From NCBI GenBank assembly GCA_900549755.1, contig URPQ01000060.1, forward strand, positions 1 through 11,951: a DNA stretch of 11,951 bases, given 5' to 3'. This DNA comes from an uncultured Oscillospiraceae bacterium. GTDB lineage: Bacteria > Bacillota > Clostridia > Oscillospirales > Acutalibacteraceae. Position numbers and translations under genes: made by a program. How positions within the stretch are numbered: the first letter of the stretch is position 1; every line of letters begins with the position of its first letter. Shown here piece after piece: positions 6,020-11,951 of this stretch. The notes under the pieces were generated by a model. It searched no databases. It saw only the letters and a list, made by a program, of their open reading frames with translations, and was not told the origin of the DNA.

Positions 6020-6982
6020 ATGATTATTAAAGAGGATATATACAAAAAAGCGTTTGAGGCTAAGAAAAACGCGCTGAACGAAAAAAAGGCGCTGCGCAGC
6101 GCGGCAATTGCGGCGGCATATAATGCTGAACCTCGGCTTACCGAAATTGACCGCTCGTTATCGGCTATAGGTGCGTCACTCGCCATTGCCGCGCTGTCGG
6201 GCGGGGACGTTACCGACCTTAAAAAGCAATCCGAGGCACTCTCACGCGAAAAACGAGTGCTGCTTGATAAATTCGGGGTGCAGGATATAAGGTACGATTG
6301 CCCGCTCTGCTCGGATACGGGCTATGTCGGCGGTAAGATATGCGACTGCGTAAAGCACTTGGTGTCAGCGTTTATTGCCGAAGAAATGAGCGAGGAAATG
6401 CCGCTCGGCACATCCCGCTTTGATAATTTTGACCTTAAATATTATCCCGATAAGGATACAAAAGAGGGCAACCCCCGCCGCAGAATGACGGCTATATTAA
6501 AGGTCTGCCGCGAATACGCGCTTAAATTTGACCCGAAAACCTCGGGTAATCTTTTATTTATGGGCAGCGCGGGGCTTGGCAAAACCCACCTGACCTTAGC
6601 GCTTGCAGGCGAGGTTATAGAAAGGGGCTTTATTCCGGTTTACGGTGCGGCGGAAAATCTTTTTTCGCAAATAGAAAAGGAAAAATTCACCGGTGAAAAC
6701 CGCGGTGCATACGACGCCATGATAAAAAGCGACCTGCTTGTAATAGACGACTTGGGTGCGGAAATGGCAACCCCATTTTCAAAATCGGCGCTTTACAATC
6801 TTGTGAATACCCGCCTGCTTGCGAATCGTCCCATGATAATAAATACCAACCTTACAATGAAGGAAATCGAAACGCGCTATACGCCGAGAATATCCTCGCG
6901 GCTTATAGGCAGCTTTGACGCGTATAAATTTATAGGCCCCGATATACGGCAGCAAAAGGCTGTTGAAAAAATGGGGAAATAA
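6020..6982 (+). CDS. DnaC/DnaI-type AAA+ helicase loader
   Basis: This 320-residue ATPase is of the DnaC/DnaI/IstB kind and probably loads the replicative helicase onto DNA with the DnaD-domain protein encoded just upstream. The N-terminal 90 residues are helical and may contact the helicase. Next come four cysteines, C94, C97, C108 and C110 (CPLC...CDC), likely binding zinc as in clostridial DnaI-like proteins. The AAA+ core has Walker A GSAGLGKTH (182-190), Walker B LLVIDDLG with D243 and D244, sensor 1 NTN (275-277), and SSR with R294 as probable arginine finger. IstB, the transposase helper, shares the core, but no IstA or terminal repeats are nearby and the partner is DnaD-like, so a host loader is preferred. 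GAGGG at 6006-6010 sits nine bases before the ATG, overlapping the previous stop. mnmG follows after 13 bases. Confidence 0.9.
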   Translation: MIIKEDIYKKAFEAKKNALNEKKALRSAAIAAAYNAEPRLTEIDRSLSAIGASLAIAALSGGDVTDLKKQSEALSREKRVLLDKFGVQDIRYDCPLCSDTGYVGGKICDCVKHLVSAFIAEEMSEEMPLGTSRFDNFDLKYYPDKDTKEGNPRRRMTAILKVCREYALKFDPKTSGNLLFMGSAGLGKTHLTLALAGEVIERGFIPVYGAAENLFSQIEKEKFTGENRGAYDAMIKSDLLVIDDLGAEMATPFSKSALYNLVNTRLLANRPMIINTNLTMKEIETRYTPRISSRLIGSFDAYKFIGPDIRQQKAVEKMGK

Positions 6983-6998
6983 GGGGTAATAACTTTTG
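6981..6998 (+). promoter_or_regulatory. Shine-Dalgarno and TTG start of mnmG
   Basis: AAGGGG at 6981-6986 overlaps the stop codon of the helicase loader gene and is nine bases from TTG at 6996. No ATG or GTG lies in frame at this spacing, and the protein read from TTG begins right before the conserved FAD-binding strand. This supports a rare TTG start, which usually lowers initiation efficiency. Confidence 0.8.
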
Positions 6999-8864
6999 GA
7001 AATAAAAAAATATGCCGCAGGAGAATATGACGTTGCGGTTATAGGCGGGGGTCACGCCGGAATTGAGGCGGCTCTCGCGGCGGCTCGCCTCGGCTGCAAA
7101 GCAATTATGTTTACAATAAGCGTTGACTGGATAGGCAATATGCCCTGCAACCCATCAATCGGCGGCACGGCAAAGGGTCACCTTGTAAGGGAAATTGACG
7201 CACTGGGCGGCGAAATGGGCAAGGCGGCTGATAAAAACACGCTGCAAAGCCGTATGCTCAACCGCGGCAAAGGCCCTGCGGTACATTCTTTACGCGCGCA
7301 AATTGACCGCCGCGCTTACAGCGGCTATATGAAGCACACGGTTGAATTACAGGAAAATCTCGACGTTAAGCAGTGCGAGATAACCGATATATATTCAGAT
7401 AACGGCATATGGCACTGCATAACAAAGCTGGGCGCGGATTTTTCCTGCCGCACGGTAATTCTTGCAACGGGAACGTTTCTTGCGGGCAGGGTATATGTGG
7501 GCGAGGTAAACTACCCGTCGGGTCCCGACGGAAATTTCCCCGCGACCGATTTAAGCCTTGCGCTTAAAAAGCTGGGGCTTCCGCTGCGCCGCTTTAAAAC
7601 GGGAACGCCCGCGCGCGTGCTTAAAAGCAGTATAGACTTTTCAGACACCGAGGTGCAGGAGGGCGACGAAACGGTTACACCCTTCAGCTTTTCAACCGAT
7701 TGCCCGCCCGAAAACACCGTTGTTTGCCATATGGCGTATACAAATGACGAAACAAAGCGGGTAATACTTGAAAATATAAACCGCTCGCCGCTGTATGCGG
7801 GCGTTATTGAGGGGGTAGGTCCGCGCTACTGTCCGAGCATTGAGGATAAAATAGTCCGCTTTGCGGATAAAAAACGTCACCAGTTTTTCATTGAGCCGTG
7901 CGGCGCCGAAACCGAGGAAATGTATTTGCAGGGGCTTTCCTCATCACTTCCGGAAGAGGTGCAGACTGCGCTTTACAAAACCGTTCCCTGCCTTAAAAAC
8001 GTTAAAATAATACGCAACGCCTACGCTATTGAGTATGATTGCATAGACCCGCTTGCAATGCGGGCAACTCTTGAAATGAAAAATTATCCCGGGCTTTACG
8101 GCGCGGGGCAGTTCAACGGTTCTTCGGGCTATGAAGAAGCGGCGGCACAGGGGCTTGTTGCAGGAATAAATGCGGCGTTAAAGGTCAAGGGGGAAGAGCC
8201 GCTTGTGCTTTCACGCGCTTCATCTTATATAGGAACGCTGATTGATGACCTTGTAACCAAGGGCTGCTCGGACCCCTACCGTATGATGACCTCGCGCAGC
8301 GAGTACAGGCTGCTTTTGCGGCAGGATAACGCCGACGAGCGCTTAATGCCGATAGGGCACAAATTGGGGCTTATAAGTGATGATACATATTCCGCCTATA
8401 TAAAGCGCGAGGAGCAGAAAAATGCGGAAATCGGGCGCTTAAACACGGTGTTTTTAGCACCCGGTGAAGAAATAAACGCTCTGCTTGAAAGCGCTGGCAC
8501 TGCGCCGCTTAGTACGGGTATACGCCTGTCCGAGCTGATAAAGCGCCCGCAGGTAAGCTATGATATGTTAGCCCCGTTTGATAAGGAAAGACCCCCTCTT
8601 TCGCACAGCGTGCGTGAAAAGGTTGAGGTGGAAATAAAGTACGAGGGCTACATAGCGCGGCAAAAGGCGCAGGTAAACGAAATGCTGCGGCTTGAGGGAA
8701 AGAAAATTCCCGAAAATATAGACTATAACGACGTTTACGGCTTGCGGCTTGAGGCGCGTGAAAAGCTCGATAAGGTGCGCCCGGCGGATATAGGTCAGGC
8801 TTCGCGCATTTCGGGGGTAAGCCCGGCGGACGTTTCGGTGCTGCTTATATATCTTTCAAAATAA
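6996..8864 (+). CDS. mnmG: tRNA uridine-5-carboxymethylaminomethyl modification enzyme MnmG (GidA)
   Basis: This 622-residue FAD protein works with the GTPase MnmE to install the carboxymethylaminomethyl group on wobble uridine 34 of certain tRNAs, using methylenetetrahydrofolate. The dinucleotide-binding GGGHAG lies at residues 17-22. Both conserved cysteines are present, C51 in MPCNPSIGG and C279 in GPRYCPSIEDK, the latter being the first family signature. The second signature, AGQFNGSSGYEEAA, is also intact, followed by the C-terminal helical domain for MnmE and tRNA, ending in ISGVSPADVSVLLIYL. Length is normal. Translation starts at TTG 6996. In many bacteria mnmG is followed by rsmG and preceded by mnmE near oriC; here neither neighbour is present. 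Instead the gene sits between a helicase loader and an SGNH hydrolase, spaced 13 bases from each. Confidence 0.97.
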   Translation: MEIKKYAAGEYDVAVIGGGHAGIEAALAAARLGCKAIMFTISVDWIGNMPCNPSIGGTAKGHLVREIDALGGEMGKAADKNTLQSRMLNRGKGPAVHSLRAQIDRRAYSGYMKHTVELQENLDVKQCEITDIYSDNGIWHCITKLGADFSCRTVILATGTFLAGRVYVGEVNYPSGPDGNFPATDLSLALKKLGLPLRRFKTGTPARVLKSSIDFSDTEVQEGDETVTPFSFSTDCPPENTVVCHMAYTNDETKRVILENINRSPLYAGVIEGVGPRYCPSIEDKIVRFADKKRHQFFIEPCGAETEEMYLQGLSSSLPEEVQTALYKTVPCLKNVKIIRNAYAIEYDCIDPLAMRATLEMKNYPGLYGAGQFNGSSGYEEAAAQGLVAGINAALKVKGEEPLVLSRASSYIGTLIDDLVTKGCSDPYRMMTSRSEYRLLLRQDNADERLMPIGHKLGLISDDTYSAYIKREEQKNAEIGRLNTVFLAPGEEINALLESAGTAPLSTGIRLSELIKRPQVSYDMLAPFDKERPPLSHSVREKVEVEIKYEGYIARQKAQVNEMLRLEGKKIPENIDYNDVYGLRLEAREKLDKVRPADIGQASRISGVSPADVSVLLIYLSK

Positions 8865-8877
8865 GGGGTTTTAATTT

Positions 8878-9513
8878 ATGCTGAAAAAGGGTAAACTTTA
8901 TATAATAGGGGATAGCTACTCAACCTTTGAGGGCTGCATACCCGAGGGTTTTGCCGCATGGTATTATTCGGGCGGGACAGACGCTACCGACGTCACCGAA
9001 AAAACCGAAACATGGTGGCATATGTTAATAAGCAAAACCGGTATGCCGCTGCTTTTAAACAACAGCTGGTCGGGCACTACAATATGCAACACCACATACG
9101 ACGGCGCGTACTGCCCCGACACCTCGTTTATAGGCAGGCTTGATAAAGCAGCGGCGGAGCTTGCAAAAAATCCGCCCGAGGTGCTCATTATTTTCGGCGG
9201 CACAAACGACAGCTGGTCGGGCGCCCCAGTGGGAAGTATACAGTGGGAGAACTGGACTGACGAGGACCTGAAAAAGGTGCTGCCCGCCTTTTGCTATTTG
9301 CTTTGCAGGGCAAAAAAAGTGCTGCCGAATACGCAGACGGCGGTAATAATAAACACCGAGCTAAACCCTGAAATAAAAAACGGACTGACAGCCGCCTGTG
9401 AAAAGCAGGGAATAGAATATATTAAGCTTGAAAATATAAGCAAGCAGAACGGTCACCCCGATAAAGAGGGTATGAAGCAGATATGCAGTCAGGTTTTAAG
9501 CCATTTTTCCTAG
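8878..9513 (+). CDS. SGNH/GDSL-type hydrolase, probably cytoplasmic
   Basis: This 211-residue protein belongs to the SGNH/GDSL hydrolase superfamily, which cleaves esters of lipids, acetylated sugars and other small molecules. Block I is GDSYS (11-15) with Ser13 as nucleophile. Block II is NNSWSG (61-66), with Gly66 as a candidate oxyanion-hole residue. Block III is FGGTNDSW (106-113) with Asn110. Block V is NGHPDKEGM (191-199) with His193. The usual aspartate three residues before the histidine is a glutamine (Q190), so the enzyme may use a dyad or another acid. No signal peptide or membrane segment is seen, so it probably acts in the cytoplasm. The substrate is unknown. AAGGGG at 8863-8868 overlaps the mnmG stop and serves as Shine-Dalgarno. 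The ABC exporter genes begin nine bases downstream, which suggests co-transcription but not necessarily shared function. Confidence 0.85.
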   Translation: MLKKGKLYIIGDSYSTFEGCIPEGFAAWYYSGGTDATDVTEKTETWWHMLISKTGMPLLLNNSWSGTTICNTTYDGAYCPDTSFIGRLDKAAAELAKNPPEVLIIFGGTNDSWSGAPVGSIQWENWTDEDLKKVLPAFCYLLCRAKKVLPNTQTAVIINTELNPEIKNGLTAACEKQGIEYIKLENISKQNGHPDKEGMKQICSQVLSHFS

Positions 9514-9522
9514 GAGTAATGT

Positions 9523-11244
9523 ATGTTAAGACTTTTGCGCCTTTTAAAAAATTATAAAAAGGAATGTATATTAGGGCCGCTCATTAAGCTTATAGAGGTT
9601 ATTTTTGAGCTTACCGTGCCGCTTGTTGTGGCGAAAATAATCGATAACGGCATAACGGCGGGGGATAAGCCCTATATTTTAAAAATGTGCGGCGTGCTGG
9701 CGCTTTTTGCGGTAGGAGGGCTTTTGTGCGCAGTAGTGGCGCAGTATTTTTCGGCAAAGGCGGCGGTGGGCTTTGCGACCGATATTCGCAGTAAGCTTTT
9801 TTCACATATAGAAAGGCTTTCGTTTTCGCAGCTTGATTCGCTCGGCGCTTCAACCCTTATAACCAGGCTTACTGGGGATATTAACCAGGTGCAGACGGGT
9901 ACAAACCTTACTCTGCGCCTTGTTTTGCGTTCGCCTTTCGTAGTTTTCGGCGCGGTTATAATGGCGTTTACCGTAGACTCCGGCTCGGCGGTGGTATTCA
10001 CGGTTGCCGTGCCTGTGCTGGCAGCGGTTGTGTTTGCGGTAATGCTTGTTTGTATTCCTCTTTATAAAAAAGTGCAGCAGCGGTTGGACGGCCTGCTCGG
10101 TAAAACACGCGAAAACCTGCTCGGCACGCGCGTTATAAGGGCGTTTTGCAAAGAAAACGAGGAAATTTCCGATTTTGATACCAAAAACGAGCTTTTGAAC
10201 AATATGCAGATAAAGGTCGGAAAAATATCGGCAATCATGAACCCCGCAACCTTTGCACTTGTAAATTTCGCGGTTATAGCGCTTATATACACGGGCGCTT
10301 TGCGTGTAGGCTCGGGCAAAATGAGCAGCGGCGATGTGGTGGCGCAGTATAACTATATGTCGCAAATTTTAATTGAGCTTATAAAGCTTGCAAGCCTTAT
10401 TATCAGCGTTACAAAATCGGTAGCCTGCGGCAACCGTATTCAGGCGGTGTTTGATATTAAGCCCGAAATGCAATCGGGTACTGTGACCGATGGCGAAAAG
10501 CAGGACTGCTCGGTAGAGTTTAAAAACGCTACACTTTCCTACGGCAGCGGCGAAAGCGCGCTTGACAGCATAAATTTAAGGCTTGAACGCGGCAAGAACT
10601 ACGGAATAATAGGGTCAACAGGCTCGGGCAAAACCTCGCTTATAAACCTTATTCCGAGGTTTTATGATGTTACGGACGGCAGCGTTTGGGTTGACGGGCA
10701 GGACGTAAGGGATTACGATATTAACGCACTGCGCGCAAAAATAGGCGTTGTGCCGCAGAAAAAGGTGCTTTTTAAGGGCACTGTAAGGGATAATATTTTA
10801 ATGGGCAACGAAAACGCGACCGACGAGGAAATTTGGCAGGCGCTGACCGCCGCGCAGGCGAAAAATATGGTTGAAGAAAAGCAAGGTCAGCTTGATTACG
10901 AGCTTGAGCAGGACGGCAGAAACCTATCAGGCGGGCAAAAGCAAAGGCTTACCATTGCGCGTGCGCTTGTGCGCCGCCCCGAAATTTTAATACTTGATGA
11001 CGCTTCAAGCGCCCTTGACTACGCTACAAGCGCCGCTTTGGATACGACGCTGCGCTCGCTTGAGTTTAAACCCACCGTAATAACCGTTTCGCAGCGCGTT
11101 TCGGCTATCAGGGGGGCGGATATGATAATAGTGCTTGACGAGGGGCATATAGCGGGCACGGGCACCGATAAAGAGCTCAGAGAAAATTGCGAGGTATATA
11201 GGGAAATATGCGCGTCCCAGCCTGACGGGGAGGCAGAGCAATGA
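9523..11244 (+). CDS. ABC exporter half-transporter, degenerate-site subunit
   Basis: This 573-residue protein fuses a six-helix type IV exporter membrane domain (about 1-300) to an ATPase domain. Walker A is GSTGSGKT (364-371), the Q-loop glutamine is Q412, the signature is LSGGQ (468-472), and Walker B is ILILDD (488-493). The catalytic glutamate after Walker B is an aspartate (D493), and the switch histidine is a glutamine (Q524, in TVSQRVSAI). These changes match the degenerate-site subunit of heterodimeric exporters such as TM287 of Thermotoga (TM287/288) or BmrC of Bacillus (BmrCD), so this chain probably pairs with the next gene product. Substrate cannot be predicted; relatives move drugs, lipids or peptides outward. 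AGGAG at 9512-9516 overlaps the previous stop and lies six bases before the ATG. The stop overlaps the next start as ATGA, as expected for subunits made in equal amounts. Confidence 0.94.
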   Translation: MLRLLRLLKNYKKECILGPLIKLIEVIFELTVPLVVAKIIDNGITAGDKPYILKMCGVLALFAVGGLLCAVVAQYFSAKAAVGFATDIRSKLFSHIERLSFSQLDSLGASTLITRLTGDINQVQTGTNLTLRLVLRSPFVVFGAVIMAFTVDSGSAVVFTVAVPVLAAVVFAVMLVCIPLYKKVQQRLDGLLGKTRENLLGTRVIRAFCKENEEISDFDTKNELLNNMQIKVGKISAIMNPATFALVNFAVIALIYTGALRVGSGKMSSGDVVAQYNYMSQILIELIKLASLIISVTKSVACGNRIQAVFDIKPEMQSGTVTDGEKQDCSVEFKNATLSYGSGESALDSINLRLERGKNYGIIGSTGSGKTSLINLIPRFYDVTDGSVWVDGQDVRDYDINALRAKIGVVPQKKVLFKGTVRDNILMGNENATDEEIWQALTAAQAKNMVEEKQGQLDYELEQDGRNLSGGQKQRLTIARALVRRPEILILDDASSALDYATSAALDTTLRSLEFKPTVITVSQRVSAIRGADMIIVLDEGHIAGTGTDKELRENCEVYREICASQPDGEAEQ

Positions 11245-11951
11245 AAAACAAATCGGTTTTAATGCGGGTCGTGGCTGATATTGGGCGGTCAAGAGCGCTT
11301 ATAGCGGTTTCGCTGCTGCTCTCTGCCGCAAGCGTGGTGTTTAACCTCTATATTCCCGTGCTGGCGGGCGACGCAATTGACGGAATGACGGGCGGCAAGG
11401 TGGATATGGCGGTAATTATGCCCGCGCTTACTAAAATTTTCATCTGTGCGGTTTCCGGCGGCGTTTTGCAGTGGATAATGAGCATTATCAATAATAAAAT
11501 TGCATACGACACTGTTAAAAACATTCGCAGCCGCGCGTTCAGCCATATACAAAGGCTGCCCGTGGCGTATATCGACAGTCACCCCTACGGCGATATTGTA
11601 AGTCGCGTTATAGCCGACGCCGAGCAATTTGCAGACGGACTTATTTTAGGTTTTTCGCAGCTTTTTACGGGCGTTATAACAATAGCCGTAACGCTTATCT
11701 TTATGCTGACGATTTCACCCGTAATAACACTTATTGTGGTGGTACTCACGCCGATTTCGCTTTTCACTGCGCGGTATATTGCAAAAAGCACTTATGATAT
11801 GTTTAAAAAGCAGAGTGAAACACGCGGCGAGCAGACAGCGCTTATAAATGAGATGATTCAAAACCAAAAAACCGTTCAGGCGTTTTCCTATGAAAAAAGG
11901 GCGAATGAAAGGTTCGGCGAGGTAAACGAGCGGTTAAGAAAATATTCGCTG
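11241..11951 (+). CDS. ABC exporter half-transporter, second subunit (3' end cut by window)
   Basis: The first 237 residues of a second half-size ABC exporter are visible, open to the window edge. Only membrane-domain sequence is present: an N-terminal segment beginning MKNKSVLMRV, a first hydrophobic helix (about 18-42), the conserved cytoplasmic stretch SHIQRLPVAYID followed by GDIVSRVIAD (about 117-126), further helices (about 137-178), and the later coupling region QNQKTVQAFSYEKRANERF. The ATPase domain lies beyond the window. The start codon ATG at 11241 overlaps the stop of the preceding transporter gene, and the two products are homologous but clearly different, which fits a heterodimer. 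By analogy with TM288 or BmrD, this subunit should carry the canonical Walker B glutamate and switch histidine; that is a prediction that cannot be tested here. Confidence 0.93.
   Translation, partial: MKNKSVLMRVVADIGRSRALIAVSLLLSAASVVFNLYIPVLAGDAIDGMTGGKVDMAVIMPALTKIFICAVSGGVLQWIMSIINNKIAYDTVKNIRSRAFSHIQRLPVAYIDSHPYGDIVSRVIADAEQFADGLILGFSQLFTGVITIAVTLIFMLTISPVITLIVVVLTPISLFTARYIAKSTYDMFKKQSETRGEQTALINEMIQNQKTVQAFSYEKRANERFGEVNERLRKYSL

Noticed and set aside
6020..6982. IstB-like transposition helper as alternative for the AAA+ gene
   Set aside because: There is no adjacent IstA transposase and no terminal inverted repeats. The cysteine cluster and the DnaD-domain neighbour point to a replication helicase loader.
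7515..7531. Inverted repeat with 8-base arms and a one-base centre inside mnmG
   Set aside because: It encodes the conserved peptide YPSGPDGN, lies well inside a coding region and has no T run; probably coincidence of GC-rich codons.
9850..10365. Minus-strand open frame of 171 codons opposite the ABC exporter membrane domain
   Set aside because: It is an antisense shadow rich in Arg, His and Tyr, as expected from the codon bias of the real plus-strand gene.

Overview
The window looks like a chromosomal segment from a Gram-positive anaerobe of the class Clostridia, possibly an Oscillospirales (Ruminococcaceae-like) gut lineage. The clues are a DnaD-domain protein next to a DnaI/DnaC-type helicase loader, an archaeal/eukaryote-type prolyl-tRNA synthetase with a C-terminal cysteine-rich domain, the DUF1538 plus P-II gene pair, strong G-rich Shine-Dalgarno sequences, a TTG start, and 4-base ATGA overlaps. 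Base composition is close to even and uniform. No insertion sequence, phage gene, CRISPR array, tRNA or rRNA is visible. The taxonomic placement is inference.

Layout. Positions 1-900 hold the C-terminal part of a radical SAM/SPASM protein whose catalytic cluster lies upstream of the window. A strong hairpin at 908-944 separates it from the convergent acyl carrier protein gene acpP (minus strand, 959-1189) and can terminate both. The gap 1190-1433 carries two back-to-back sigma-A-type promoters, each with 17-base spacing, driving acpP leftward and proS rightward.

From proS to the right edge, nine genes run in one direction with gaps of at most 19 bases and no visible terminator: proS, a duplicated DUF1538 membrane protein, a tandem P-II-like protein, a DnaD-domain protein, a DnaC/DnaI-type AAA+ loader, mnmG, an SGNH hydrolase, and two half-size ABC exporters, the last cut by the window edge. 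They may form one transcription unit over 10.5 kb, although internal promoters cannot be excluded.

Working relationships. The DUF1538 protein and its P-II-like partner probably form a regulated membrane transport module; both are internally duplicated. The DnaD and DnaC/DnaI-like proteins form a helicase-loading pair for replication initiation or restart. The two ABC half-transporters probably make a heterodimeric exporter, the first subunit having a degenerate ATPase site. proS and mnmG serve translation, through tRNA charging and wobble-uridine modification. The most unusual points are the DUF1538/double P-II pair, its four-base overlap with a replication gene, and a perfect 16-base palindrome that separates the proS Shine-Dalgarno from its start codon.
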